From Rhizobiaceae bacterium (GTDB lineage: Bacteria; Pseudomonadota; Alphaproteobacteria; Rhizobiales; Rhizobiaceae), in assembly GCA_019635715.1 (NCBI GenBank), contig JAHBYY010000027.1:1-52142 (forward strand): 52,142 bases of DNA, given 5' to 3'. Below are positions 1 through 7,904 of this stretch, piece by piece (position 1 is the first letter of the stretch; every line of letters starts with the position of its first letter). Made by a program: the position numbers and the translations under genes. The notes below the pieces were generated by a model that saw only the letters and a list, made by a program, of their open reading frames with translations, was not told where the DNA came from and did no database searches.

Positions 1-345
1 TCGGGTACCGCGATCACGCTCTGCGCCCCCGACGAGAACGCAAAGCTCCGGCAGGTCGAGAAGATCATCCGCATGAAGCTGCCGGTCATCGCCGACCATC
101 TGGACCAGCCGGATCCGGTCGCGCAGCCGCGCCAGGACCAGAGGGCCGAGGATGCCGCGCCGCGCGAGCATCACCGTGCCGGCCGGCCGGGCGGCGAGGG
201 AAGGCCGCGCCACGGTGCCGCCAAGAAGCCCTTCGCCGGCAAGCCGGAAGGCGACCGTCCCTCCGCCAACAAGCCCAAGGGCGACAAGCCGTTCGGCTCG
301 CGCGGCCGCTCGTTCAAGCCGCGCCGTCCGGCGCGCGCTGCCTGA
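1..345 (+). CDS. DEAD/DEAH-box RNA helicase, C-terminal fragment (5' end outside window)
   Basis: The frame is open from base 1 and begins inside the protein (SGTAITLCAPDENAKLRQ), the end of a helicase C-terminal RecA domain as in RhlE-type DEAD-box ATP-dependent RNA helicases, which unwind RNA in ribosome assembly and RNA decay. It then passes into a tail of about 75 residues rich in Lys, Arg, Pro and Gly with repeated KPxGDKP-like units, the disordered RNA-binding extension usual in alphaproteobacterial members. About 114 codons are visible and the stop is at 343-345. The catalytic motifs lie upstream of the window, so the exact subfamily cannot be fixed. Confidence 0.82.
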   Translation, partial: SGTAITLCAPDENAKLRQVEKIIRMKLPVIADHLDQPDPVAQPRQDQRAEDAAPREHHRAGRPGGEGRPRHGAAKKPFAGKPEGDRPSANKPKGDKPFGSRGRSFKPRRPARAA

Positions 346-399
346 ACGCCGGGCAGAAGCGATACGGCGCTGGTCCATTGTGATCGCGCCTTCAATTGA

Positions 400-435
400 C
401 TAAGGCGGCCGGAGCAGGTGCTTCGGTCGCCTTAG
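400..435 (+). terminator. 17-bp hairpin between helicase and MFS genes
   Basis: Left arm 400-416 pairs with right arm 419-435 over 17 positions, two of them as G-U pairs in RNA. The central bases (417-418 and neighbours) form the loop. It lies 54 bases after the helicase stop and only 5 bases before the GGAGG of the MFS gene. The following CTTTG is a poor U tract, so it may be a helicase terminator or a leader hairpin that affects translation of the MFS gene. Confidence 0.5.
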
Positions 436-450
436 CTTTGGGAGGACCTC

Positions 451-1641
451 TTGGCAGGCATCGCGTCGCTGACGATCGCCTATCTGCTGTCGCAGTTCTT
501 CCGGACTTTTCTCGCGGTGCTGACGCCGGTCCTGTCGTCCGAGATCGGCGCGACCAAGGCCGATCTGTCCGTCGCCTCGGGGGCGTTCTTCCTGGCCTTC
601 GCCTTGTCGCAGTTTCCGATCGGCATCGCGCTGGACCGGATCGGGCCGCGTCTCACCGCCTCGATCCTGCTCGCGGCAGGCGCAGGGTTCGGGACCCTGG
701 TCTTCGCGCTCGCCTCGCAACCCTGGATGATCGTCGCCGCCATGGCGCTGATCGGCATCGGCTGCGCGCCGGTGCTGATGGCTTCGCTCTACATTTTCGC
801 ACGCGTCCATTCCCCGGCGCGTTTCGCCATGCTTGCGTCGTGGACCGTTGCCCTGGGAACGGCCGGCAATGTGATCGGCGCGGCGCCGCTGGCGCTGGCG
901 GCGGCCGAGTTCGGCTGGCGGCCGGTGATGGGAGGGCTCGGGGTGCTCAGCGTGGCGATCGCCGGCGTGGTCGCAGCGCTGGTCAGCGATCCGCCCAAAC
1001 CCGCGGCGGACGCCATGCAGCCGGGCGGCTATGGCGAGCTGTTGTCGATGCGCGTGCTGTGGCCGCTGATCCCTCTGACGACGGTCGCCTATGCGGCATC
1101 GGTCAGTATCCGCGGCCTGTGGGTCGGCCCCTTCCTGACGGACGTTCATGGTGCCGGGTCGCTGGAGATCGGCAACGTCACCTTCGTCATGGCGCTGTCG
1201 ATGGCAGCCGGCGCCTTCGTCTATGGGCCGCTCGACCAGATCTTCGGCACACGCAAATGGGTGGCGGCCGTCGGCACCGCGATCTGTATCGCCTGTCTCG
1301 TCTTCCTTGGGATGTTCCCGCGGTCCAGCGTCGCCATGGTGACGGTCGCGCTGGCGGTCCTCGGCCTGTCGGGCGGCACCTACGGCCTGCTGATGGCGCA
1401 TGCCCGCGCATTTTTCCCACCGCATCTGATCGGGCGCGGCGTCACGCTGATGAATTTCTTCGCGATCGGCGGTGCCGGGCTGATGCAGTTCGTCACCGGC
1501 GCGGTCATCACCGCCTCGGTGGTGCCCGGAGATCCGGTGGCCGCCTACGGTACGCTGTTCCTGTTCATGGCGGCGGTGCTGGCGGCCGGCTGGCTGATCT
1601 ACCTGCTGTCGCGCGACGCGCCGCCGGCTGCCGCCGGCTGA
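451..1641 (+). CDS. MFS transporter
   Basis: A 396-residue inner-membrane protein of the major facilitator superfamily with about 12 hydrophobic segments, usual family length. The conserved loop 2-3 motif is visible as ALDRIGPRL near residues 60-70. The start is a TTG chosen because GGAGG at 441-445 lies 5 bases upstream and the protein begins directly with the first membrane segment. It resembles the CynX/NimT or sugar-phosphate-type MFS permeases, but the substrate cannot be read from sequence. A long hairpin (400-435) sits just before its ribosome site. Not obviously in an operon with cysK, which starts 174 bases downstream. Confidence 0.85.
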   Translation: MAGIASLTIAYLLSQFFRTFLAVLTPVLSSEIGATKADLSVASGAFFLAFALSQFPIGIALDRIGPRLTASILLAAGAGFGTLVFALASQPWMIVAAMALIGIGCAPVLMASLYIFARVHSPARFAMLASWTVALGTAGNVIGAAPLALAAAEFGWRPVMGGLGVLSVAIAGVVAALVSDPPKPAADAMQPGGYGELLSMRVLWPLIPLTTVAYAASVSIRGLWVGPFLTDVHGAGSLEIGNVTFVMALSMAAGAFVYGPLDQIFGTRKWVAAVGTAICIACLVFLGMFPRSSVAMVTVALAVLGLSGGTYGLLMAHARAFFPPHLIGRGVTLMNFFAIGGAGLMQFVTGAVITASVVPGDPVAAYGTLFLFMAAVLAAGWLIYLLSRDAPPAAAG

Positions 1642-1815
1642 GGGGCGGCGCCTGCGCTTCGGTGCATGAACCTCCCGGCGATCCCCGCCTGGCCTGTTGA
1701 ATCGGACAGGACAGTCTGGCAGGAAGACGCCAGCCGCCGGTCGCGTGCTTGCGTGCCGCTCCGGTCTTCCTTGCAACGTGCCGGCGCTTGCCGCGCCCGG
1801 AAACGGGACTGCCTT

Positions 1816-2841
1816 ATGCATCGCTCAGTCATCGACGTGATCGGAAACACGCCCCTGGTGCGCCTGCGCCGGGCCTCCGAGGAGACGGGGTGCGAGATCC
1901 TCGGCAAGGCCGAGTTCATGAATCCCGGCCAGTCGGTGAAGGACCGCGCCGGCCTGTTCATCATCCGCGACGCCGAGAAGCGCGGCCTGCTGAGGCCCGG
2001 CGGGGTGATCGTCGAGGGAACGGCCGGCAACACCGGCATCGGGCTCACCGTCGTCGCCAAGGCGCTCGGCTACCGCACGGTGATCGTCATTCCCGATACG
2101 CAGAGCCAGGAGAAGAAGGATGCGCTGCGGCTTCTCGGCGCCGAACTCATCGAAGTGCCGGCGGTGCCCTACAAGAACCCGAACAACTATGTGAAGCTTT
2201 CGGGCCGGCTTGCCGAACAACTGGCGAAGAGCGAGCCCAACGGGGCGATCTGGGCGAACCAGTTCGACAATGTCGCCAACCGCGACGGCCATGTCGCCAC
2301 CACCGCGCAGGAGATCTGGTCGCAGACCGGCGGCAAGGTCGACGGTTTCGTCTCCGCCGTCGGTACCGGCGGCACTCTGGCCGGCGTCGCCTTGGGCCTG
2401 AAGGAAAAGTCCTCCGGCGTGAAGATCGCGCTCGCCGATCCGCTCGGCGCTGCGCTCCACAGTTTCTACACGAGCGGGGAGCTCAAGGCCGAGGGAAGCT
2501 CCATCACCGAGGGCATCGGGCAGGGGCGGATCACCGCCAATCTCGACGGCTTCGCGCCGGATTTTTCCTTCCAGGTTCCGGACGAGGAAGCCCTGCCGAT
2601 CGTCTTCGACCTGGTGCAGGAAGAGGGGCTGTGCCTGGGCGGTTCGTCGGGCATCAACATCGCCGGCGCCATCCGGCTGGCGCGCGAGCTCGGCCCCGGC
2701 CACACGATCGTGACGATCCTCTGCGACTACGGCACGCGCTACCAGTCGAAGCTGTTCAACCCGGCCTTCCTGCGCGAGAGAGGCCTGCCGATCCCGGGCT
2801 GGATGGATTTAACCTCATCAATCGATGTGCCTTACAATTGA
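1816..2841 (+). CDS. cysK: Cysteine synthase A (O-acetylserine sulfhydrylase)
   Basis: A 341-residue PLP enzyme that makes L-cysteine from O-acetylserine and sulfide in the cytosol. The PLP-binding lysine is K42 in NPGQSVKDR, the substrate loop TAGNTG is at 70-75, and the Gly-rich phosphate site appears as GTGGTLAGV in the middle of the protein. I chose the ATG at 1816 because similarity begins there (MHRSVIDVIGNTPLV). The frame stays open another 50 codons upstream to 1666, but that stretch looks non-coding. It stands with sseA (3-mercaptopyruvate sulfurtransferase) two genes on, so the group handles cysteine and sulfur. An AT-rich orphan gene separates it from alaX. CysK is certain at family level; an A versus other isoform call is less so. 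Confidence 0.92.
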   Translation: MHRSVIDVIGNTPLVRLRRASEETGCEILGKAEFMNPGQSVKDRAGLFIIRDAEKRGLLRPGGVIVEGTAGNTGIGLTVVAKALGYRTVIVIPDTQSQEKKDALRLLGAELIEVPAVPYKNPNNYVKLSGRLAEQLAKSEPNGAIWANQFDNVANRDGHVATTAQEIWSQTGGKVDGFVSAVGTGGTLAGVALGLKEKSSGVKIALADPLGAALHSFYTSGELKAEGSSITEGIGQGRITANLDGFAPDFSFQVPDEEALPIVFDLVQEEGLCLGGSSGINIAGAIRLARELGPGHTIVTILCDYGTRYQSKLFNPAFLRERGLPIPGWMDLTSSIDVPYN

Positions 2842-2889
2842 CTGTGCGACCCGCTATCCTTTTTGCAAGGCGCCGTGGGAAGGAACGTC

Positions 2890-3555
2890 ATGGATCTTTC
2901 GCTAAATTTCGGAAGATTTATCGCTGGCGCTCTTATCAGCGCTCTTCTGGCGGTCGGTGGCGTTTGGTTTGTGGTCGACCTCTCTCTACGGGGAGTCGAA
3001 TCTTCGATAGAAGTGACGAACAAGCGAATTGACGACCTGCGTGTTGAATTGGTTCGCCATATAGATCAGCGCATGGAATTGCTTGAGTTTAAGTTGACAG
3101 AAGAATTTCAATCCACCCGAGAGGCCATTAAGAAGGCCGAGCTCCTGCCGAAAAAAACGAATGAAGGCGGAGAGACACCGAATATGGATCCTATTCGGAC
3201 GGCTTCAGCAGATATCAAGGTAGATATCGCAAGTGTTTCTCCGGAAGAAATTGTAGGTTCAATATTTTATTGGAATGGAAATGACAAGCAAGGCAAAATA
3301 GACGAATTGTTGGAAAAAGGTGACGGAACTTTTGATGCGTTTGTAGTAACTCTGAAGAGCGATGATGATCAAAAACGAGTTGCAATTTCTCCAAGATATG
3401 CGACTCTTTTCAAGTCCTCTGAGGATGGAAGTTATTATGTATTGAGCTCTGTCAGCGACAAGCAGATATCCTCTGTAGTTGAATTTGATAAGGCTAGTTT
3501 CAATCGGCGCCGGAATGAGATGCTTATTTCCGCGGATACTGGCTCCCAGAATTAG
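2890..3555 (+). CDS. AT-rich orphan: membrane-anchored coiled-coil protein of unknown function
   Basis: A 221-residue protein I do not recognise. Residues about 8-30 form one membrane helix (AGALISALLAVGGVWFVVDL), followed by a heptad-rich, probably coiled-coil segment at about 32-80, a short linker and a C-terminal globular domain with many aromatic and acidic residues. The start at 2890 has GGAAGG at 2879-2884; a TTG at 2863 in the same frame is less likely. Base use is clearly more A/T-rich than on either side, with AAA, GAA, TTT and ATA codons that neighbours avoid. This suggests transfer. It ends 11 bases before alaX, which has no good ribosome site of its own. The topology would suit a sensor of envelope state or a scaffold, but no function can be claimed. 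Confidence 0.72.
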   Translation: MDLSLNFGRFIAGALISALLAVGGVWFVVDLSLRGVESSIEVTNKRIDDLRVELVRHIDQRMELLEFKLTEEFQSTREAIKKAELLPKKTNEGGETPNMDPIRTASADIKVDIASVSPEEIVGSIFYWNGNDKQGKIDELLEKGDGTFDAFVVTLKSDDDQKRVAISPRYATLFKSSEDGSYYVLSSVSDKQISSVVEFDKASFNRRRNEMLISADTGSQN

Positions 3556-3566
3556 AGCCTCAACGC

Positions 3567-4298
3567 ATGTCAATATTGCTGTTCCGGGACGACGCCTATC
3601 TCCGCGAGGCCGAGGCGACCGTGCTCGCCGTCACCGAGCGCGGCGGCATCGTGCTCGACCGCACCAATTTCTACGCGACATCCGGCGGGCAGCCCGGCGA
3701 CACGGGCGCGATGGTTCTTGCAGACGGCAGCCGCGTCGTCATCTCCGCCACCGTCACCGGCGCGACCAAGGAAGAGATCATCCACGTACCGGCCGACGGG
3801 CAGGCGGCTCCCGCCGTGGGCGACAGGGTGCGGCTCGCCATCGACTGGCCGCGCCGCCACCTGCTGATGCGCATGCACACGGCCTGTCATCTGCTCAGCG
3901 TCGTCTGTCCGTTCCCGATCACCGGCGCGGCGGTCAGCGAGGACGACAGCCGCGTCGATTTCGACATTCCCGACTCGAGCTACACCAGGGAGTTCGTCAC
4001 CGCGAAGCTCATGGAACTCGTCGCGGCCGACCATCCGGTCTTCACCCGCTGGATCACCGAGGCGGAACTTGCCGCCAATCCCGGCCTGGTCAAGTCGAAG
4101 AACGTGCGTCCGCCCGCCGGAACCGGCCGCATCCGCCTCGTCTGCATCGGCGAGGCGGCGTCCATCGACAGCCAGCCCTGCGGTGGCACACATGTGGCCT
4201 CGTCCGGCGAGGTCGGCGCGATCCATATCGGCAAGATCGAGAAGAAGGGTCGCGAGAACCGGCGTTTCCGTATCCGCTTCGGGCCGCCGTCGGCGTGA
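3567..4298 (+). CDS. Alanyl-tRNA editing protein (AlaX type)
   Basis: A 243-residue free-standing editing domain homologous to the C-terminal editing part of alanyl-tRNA synthetase. It hydrolyses Ser-tRNA-Ala (or Gly-tRNA-Ala) to prevent mistranslation. The zinc-binding pattern is complete: HTACH at 104-108 and CGGTH at 205-209. The length fits the AlaX-M/L class without a synthetase core. The start at 3567 is supported by the conserved N-terminus (LFRDDAYLREAEATV), but no clear Shine-Dalgarno is seen upstream, consistent with insertion of the AT-rich gene that ends 11 bases before. Placement in a cysK-alaX-sseA run suggests coordinated amino-acid quality control. Confidence 0.9.
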   Translation: MSILLFRDDAYLREAEATVLAVTERGGIVLDRTNFYATSGGQPGDTGAMVLADGSRVVISATVTGATKEEIIHVPADGQAAPAVGDRVRLAIDWPRRHLLMRMHTACHLLSVVCPFPITGAAVSEDDSRVDFDIPDSSYTREFVTAKLMELVAADHPVFTRWITEAELAANPGLVKSKNVRPPAGTGRIRLVCIGEAASIDSQPCGGTHVASSGEVGAIHIGKIEKKGRENRRFRIRFGPPSA

Positions 4299-4420
4299 GA
4301 CGGGGGATTGCGCGCCGGGATGATCAGATTGGCGTTCTGGCCGCTTGATCCCGGCCGGGGCAGGTCTTCTGAAATTTGCGATCCTATGCAAAGTAGCCAG
4401 CCAACGGGAGCGTGATCGCC

Positions 4421-5272
4421 ATGCCTAACACCAGCCCCTTCGTCGTCGATGCCGAATGGCTCAAGGGACAACTCGGCCGGCCGGGTCTCTCGGTGGTCGA
4501 CGCTTCCTGGTACCTTCCGGCCCAGGGGCGCAAGGCCCGCGCCGAGTACGATGCCGCGCATATTCCCGGCGCCGTCTTCTTCGACCAGGACCTTGTCGTC
4601 GATCCGGCCGCCGAACTGCCGCACACCTTTCCGCCGGCGGGCGAATTCGCCAGGCATGTCGGGTCGATGGGGATTTCGGCCGACGACACGATCGTGGTGT
4701 ATGACGGCCCCGGCATGTTCTCGGCGCCGCGCGCCTGGTGGATGTTCCGCACCATGGGCGCCCCCGAAGTCTTCATCCTCGACGGCGGCTTCGACGGCTG
4801 GAAGGCGGCGGGCATGCCGGTCACCGCCGAGGCGACCAAGATCGCGTCGTGTGTCTTCCATACCGATTTCGATCCGAAACGCGTGGTGCTGATCGACGAA
4901 ATGCGCGATATCGTCGACAGCGGCAGCGCACAGGTGGCCGATGCGCGCCCGGCCGGCCGATTCGCCGGCACCGATCCGGAACCGCGCGCCGGCGTGCGGT
5001 CGGGACACATGCCGGGCGCGAAAAGCGTGCCGGCGACCTCGCTGTCGGAGAACGGCCGTCTGCTGCCGGTCGAGGCGCTGAAGGAGAGGCTGGAAGGCGC
5101 CGGCCTCGATCTGTCGAAGCCGGTCGTCACCTCCTGCGGCTCGGGCGTGACGGCCGCCGTCATCATGCTGGCGCTGCAGAGCATAGGGCATGGCGCGAAC
5201 CGGCTCTACGACGGTTCATGGACGGAATGGGGCGGTCGCAAGGACACGCCCGTCGCAACCGGCAAGGATTGA
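4421..5272 (+). CDS. sseA: 3-mercaptopyruvate sulfurtransferase
   Basis: A 283-residue tandem rhodanese. It transfers sulfur from 3-mercaptopyruvate to thiol acceptors or cyanide. The active loop CGSGVTA at 239-245 (C239 nucleophile) has the CG[ST]GVT form that separates mercaptopyruvate enzymes from thiosulfate rhodaneses, and the N-terminal domain is an inactive rhodanese fold. The ATG at 4421 is chosen because GGGAG at 4406-4410 has correct spacing for it and not for the in-frame GTG at 4412. The stop precedes the next gene by one base, so it is probably co-transcribed with the GNAT gene. Confidence 0.92.
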   Translation: MPNTSPFVVDAEWLKGQLGRPGLSVVDASWYLPAQGRKARAEYDAAHIPGAVFFDQDLVVDPAAELPHTFPPAGEFARHVGSMGISADDTIVVYDGPGMFSAPRAWWMFRTMGAPEVFILDGGFDGWKAAGMPVTAEATKIASCVFHTDFDPKRVVLIDEMRDIVDSGSAQVADARPAGRFAGTDPEPRAGVRSGHMPGAKSVPATSLSENGRLLPVEALKERLEGAGLDLSKPVVTSCGSGVTAAVIMLALQSIGHGANRLYDGSWTEWGGRKDTPVATGKD

Positions 5273-5273
5273 C

Positions 5274-5837
5274 ATGAGCGATCAGGACGTCCCGGGCAGC
5301 ATCGAGGTCACCGTCACCTTCCTGGAGATGGCCAGGGCGCCGGCGCGGGTGCCCCTGCCGCACAACAGGCAGGTGGCGCTGCTTCGGACATCCAACCCGC
5401 CGCTCCACTACTATCGCTACCTGATCGACCGGGTGGGCCGGAAATGGCACTGGGTCAATGCCTTGCGCATGTCGGATGAGGAAATGGCGGAAGGCCTGGC
5501 GCAGCCCGACCGCGACGTCCGCGTGCTCTATCTCGACGGAGCTCCGGCCGGCTTCTTCGACCTGAAGATACATCTGCCCGACGAGGTCGAACTCGCCTAT
5601 TTCGGCATGATGCCGCATGCCACCGGCGTCGGTCTCGGCCGCTGGTTTCTCGGCGCGGCGCTGGAAGCGGCATGGGCCTACGAGCCTGCCAAGGTGACGG
5701 TGCAGACCTGCACGCTGGACCACCCGGCGGCGCTGCCGCTCTACCAGAAGCTCGGCTTCTCGCCGGTCGCACAGAAGCAGGAGACGGTTCACCCGCTGAC
5801 GCTGGCCGAACGCAGCGCCATCGTGATGCGCGCCTGA
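5274..5837 (+). CDS. GNAT family N-acetyltransferase
   Basis: A 187-residue acetyltransferase-like protein. The central part (VELAYFGMMPHATGVGLGRWFL) carries the acetyl-CoA pyrophosphate-binding pattern (Q/R)xxGxG/A as ATGVGLG, followed by the usual helix and the LPLYQKLGF segment near the C-terminus. The start at 5274 lies one base past the sseA stop (GACATGAG), so the two are translationally close. Rhizobial genomes commonly pair this gene with sseA. The substrate, small molecule or protein N-terminus, is unknown. Confidence 0.85.
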   Translation: MSDQDVPGSIEVTVTFLEMARAPARVPLPHNRQVALLRTSNPPLHYYRYLIDRVGRKWHWVNALRMSDEEMAEGLAQPDRDVRVLYLDGAPAGFFDLKIHLPDEVELAYFGMMPHATGVGLGRWFLGAALEAAWAYEPAKVTVQTCTLDHPAALPLYQKLGFSPVAQKQETVHPLTLAERSAIVMRA

Positions 5838-5909
5838 AATGTCCGTTCAGCGCCGGTTCACCGCCCATGCGCGAAAGTCTGGTCGACAGCAAATCGTCGG
5901 AGACAGACC

Positions 5910-6464
5910 ATGAAGCACCGTTCCCTCGCCATCGTCCTTGCCGCGCTGATCGCGCTTCCCGGCGTCGCCGTCGCCCAGGACGCCATGCCGTCCGCCGCGC
6001 AGATCGAACGGAGGCTGGAAGCGCCGGCGGCGCGGAAGATGCGACCCGACCAGCGCGTCACCGTGCGCGAGTTCAAGCGGCGCTCCGACCTGCGGCGGGC
6101 GGCGCCGTCGATCGACATCCAGTCGATCAACTTCGACTTCGGCTCGGCGGAGGTTCCGTACTCGCAGTTCCGCAAAGTGGAACGGATCGCGGATGCGCTC
6201 GAGCGTATCCTGCGCCGCCGGGCAGGAACGGTCGTGCTGATCGAAGGCCACACGGACGCGGTCGGCTCGCAAGCGTCGAATCAGATCCTGTCGGAGCGCC
6301 GCGCCGCATCGCTGAAGCGCGTGCTGGTGCGCGAGTTCGGCATTCCGTCGCGTGCCCTCGAGACGGTCGGCTACGGCGAATCCTTCCTGCTGGTGCCGAC
6401 CCAGTTTGAGAACTGGCAGAACCGCCGGGTGACGCTGCGCCGCATCGACGATTTCCTGCGCTGA
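5910..6464 (+). CDS. OmpA-family periplasmic/outer-membrane protein
   Basis: A 184-residue exported protein with a signal peptide (MKHRSLAIVLAALIALPGVAVAQ, cleavage likely after AVA). The C-terminal half is an OmpA-like peptidoglycan-binding domain: the pattern NxxLSxxRAxxV is visible as NQILSERRAASLKRV, and EGHTDAVGS is the conserved strand-loop. There is no beta-barrel, so it probably tethers to peptidoglycan or acts as an accessory envelope protein. Spacing of 72 bases from the GNAT gene. A hairpin at 6580-6604 closes the unit before convergent ald. Confidence 0.85.
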   Translation: MKHRSLAIVLAALIALPGVAVAQDAMPSAAQIERRLEAPAARKMRPDQRVTVREFKRRSDLRRAAPSIDIQSINFDFGSAEVPYSQFRKVERIADALERILRRRAGTVVLIEGHTDAVGSQASNQILSERRAASLKRVLVREFGIPSRALETVGYGESFLLVPTQFENWQNRRVTLRRIDDFLR

Positions 6465-6489
6465 CGGCCGGGGACCCGAAGCCGCCGCG

Positions 6490-6505
6490 TTAACCTTTCG
6501 TTAAC
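6490..6505. promoter_or_regulatory. CtrA-type box TTAA-N7-TTAAC
   Basis: TTAA at 6490-6493 and TTAAC at 6501-6505 are separated by exactly seven bases (CCTTTCG), the full consensus of the alphaproteobacterial cell-cycle regulator CtrA. It lies between two convergent genes, downstream of both, which is an unexpected place. See the findings for the possible small RNA. Confidence 0.5.
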
Positions 6506-6579
6506 CATGTCGGGCCTACCGTAGCATCTTCGGTCAAAAGGCTGACCACGGATGGACTGGCAGCCGATTCGATCGCAGG

Positions 6580-6604
6580 AAAGCGGGCCTCGACCCGCTT
6601 TTCT
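6580..6604. terminator. Hairpin terminator between ompA-like gene and ald
   Basis: AAAGCGGG at 6580-6587 and CCCGCTTT at 6594-6601 form an 8-bp perfect stem with loop CCTCGA, then T and C. On the minus strand the stem is followed by a mixed tract. It could serve both convergent genes, or end a short plus-strand RNA starting near the CtrA box. Confidence 0.6.
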
Positions 6605-6629
6605 GTTGGGCAGGATCGGAAGCCGCGAT

Positions 6630-7748
6630 TCAGGCCGCGGCCAGCGCGGCCTTCGGCTCCGCCAGTTCGTAGCCCAGCGCGTCCGCCACCGCCCGGTTGG
6701 TGATACGGCCCTTGTGGACATTGAGACCGTTGCGCAGGTGCGGGTCGTCGACGAGCGCTTTCAGCCCGCGGTCGGCAAGCTGCAGCCCATAGTGCAGGGT
6801 GGCGTTGTTCAGCGCATGCGCCGAAGTCACCGGCACGGCGCCGGGCATGTTGGCGACGCAATAGTGGATGACGCCGTCGATCTCATAGGTCGGGTCGGCA
6901 TGCGTCGTCGCATGCGAGGTCTCGAAGCAGCCGCCCTGGTCGATCGCCACGTCGACCAGCACGGCGCCCTTCTTCATGCCCGACAGCATTTCGCGCGACA
7001 CCAGCTTCGGTGCGGCGGCGCCCGGGATGAGGACCGCCCCGACGACGATGTCGGCCGAAAAGCACTCCTCCTCGACCGCCTCGACGGTCGAGTAGCGGGT
7101 GTGGACGCGTCCGCCGAAGATGTCGTCCAACTGGCGCAGGCGTGGGATCGAACGGTCGATGATGGTGACGTCTGCACCCAGACCGGCTGCCATCTTCGCC
7201 GCATGCAGGCCGACCACCCCGCCGCCGAGCACGGTGACCTTGCCGGGAAGCACGCCGGGCACGCCGCCGAGCAGCACGCCGCGGCCGCCATTGGCCTTCT
7301 GCAGCGCGGTGGCGCCGGCCTGGATCGACAGACGGCCGGCGACCTCTGACATCGGCGCCAGCAGCGGCAGGCCGCCGCGATCGTCGGTGACGGTTTCGTA
7401 GGCGATGGCGGTGACGCCGGACGCCAGCAGGCCCCTGGTCTGGTCGGGATCCGGCGCGAGGTGGAGATAGGTGTAGAGGATCTGGTCGTCGCGCAGTTGC
7501 AGCCACTCGCCGGGCTGCGGTTCCTTGACCTTGACGATCATGTCCGACTTGGCGAAGACCTCCTCCGCGGTCCTGGCGATGCGGGCTCCCGCCGCCCGGT
7601 AGGCGTTGTCGTCGGCGCCGATGCCGGCTCCCGCGCCGGTCTCGACGAGCACCTCATGGCCGTGGGCGACATATTCGCGGACCGAGCCGGGGGTCAGCCC
7701 GACGCGATACTCGTGGTTCTTGATTTCCTTCGGGCATCCGACGCGCAT
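6630..7748 (-). CDS. ald: Alanine dehydrogenase
   Basis: A 372-residue NAD-dependent enzyme converting L-alanine to pyruvate and ammonia. The N-terminus [20 protein letters not shown] is typical. The catalytic residues are visible as Lys in MIVKVKEP (about 74) and His in TYLHLAPD (about 95), and the NAD fold motif is [13 protein letters not shown]. Of two in-frame starts I chose 7748, which has GGAGGA about 9 bases upstream and matches the family N-terminus; the longer form adds only 8 residues. It is divergent from an Lrp-type gene at 7905, the usual alanine-responsive arrangement in alphaproteobacteria. Confidence 0.95.
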   Translation of the reverse strand: MRVGCPKEIKNHEYRVGLTPGSVREYVAHGHEVLVETGAGAGIGADDNAYRAAGARIARTAEEVFAKSDMIVKVKEPQPGEWLQLRDDQILYTYLHLAPDPDQTRGLLASGVTAIAYETVTDDRGGLPLLAPMSEVAGRLSIQAGATALQKANGGRGVLLGGVPGVLPGKVTVLGGGVVGLHAAKMAAGLGADVTIIDRSIPRLRQLDDIFGGRVHTRYSTVEAVEEECFSADIVVGAVLIPGAAAPKLVSREMLSGMKKGAVLVDVAIDQGGCFETSHATTHADPTYEIDGVIHYCVANMPGAVPVTSAHALNNATLHYGLQLADRGLKALVDDPHLRNGLNVHKGRITNRAVADALGYELAEPKAALAAA

Positions 7749-7859
7749 CCGTTCGACTCCTCCTTCGGCCATTCCGGCACTGCTTCCTGTGACGCAAGGT
7801 TACGCCCGATGGGCTCGCACGGGCTTGCGTAGTCGATTGCGATTTCCGGGCGGGCTCGA

Positions 7860-7896
7860 TATTCCTTGCGCCAAATGGCAATCCTTCGAAAGGAAT
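7860..7896. promoter_or_regulatory. Dyad in the ald/Lrp divergent promoter
   Basis: The region 7749-7904 separates ald and its divergent regulator. Within it TCCTT-CGA-AAGGA is a perfect dyad around 7883-7895, and ATTCCTT at about 7860-7866 repeats the same half-site. This arrangement of half-sites fits an Lrp/AsnC operator. The right part also acts as the ribosome site (AAAGGA) of the regulator gene, so binding there could also block translation initiation or early transcription. Confidence 0.45.
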
Positions 7897-7904
7897 CCGC
7901 GCCC

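Noticed and set aside
1642-1815. Possible riboswitch before cysK
   Set aside because: I could not find SAM-II or other known riboswitch cores; the in-frame extension of 50 codons also explains nothing. Only ordinary GC-rich leader is seen.
6552-7349. A 265-codon plus-strand frame downstream of the CtrA box
   Set aside because: It is mostly antisense to ald with His/Arg/Asp-rich shadow composition and no ribosome site; a non-coding RNA is a better reading.
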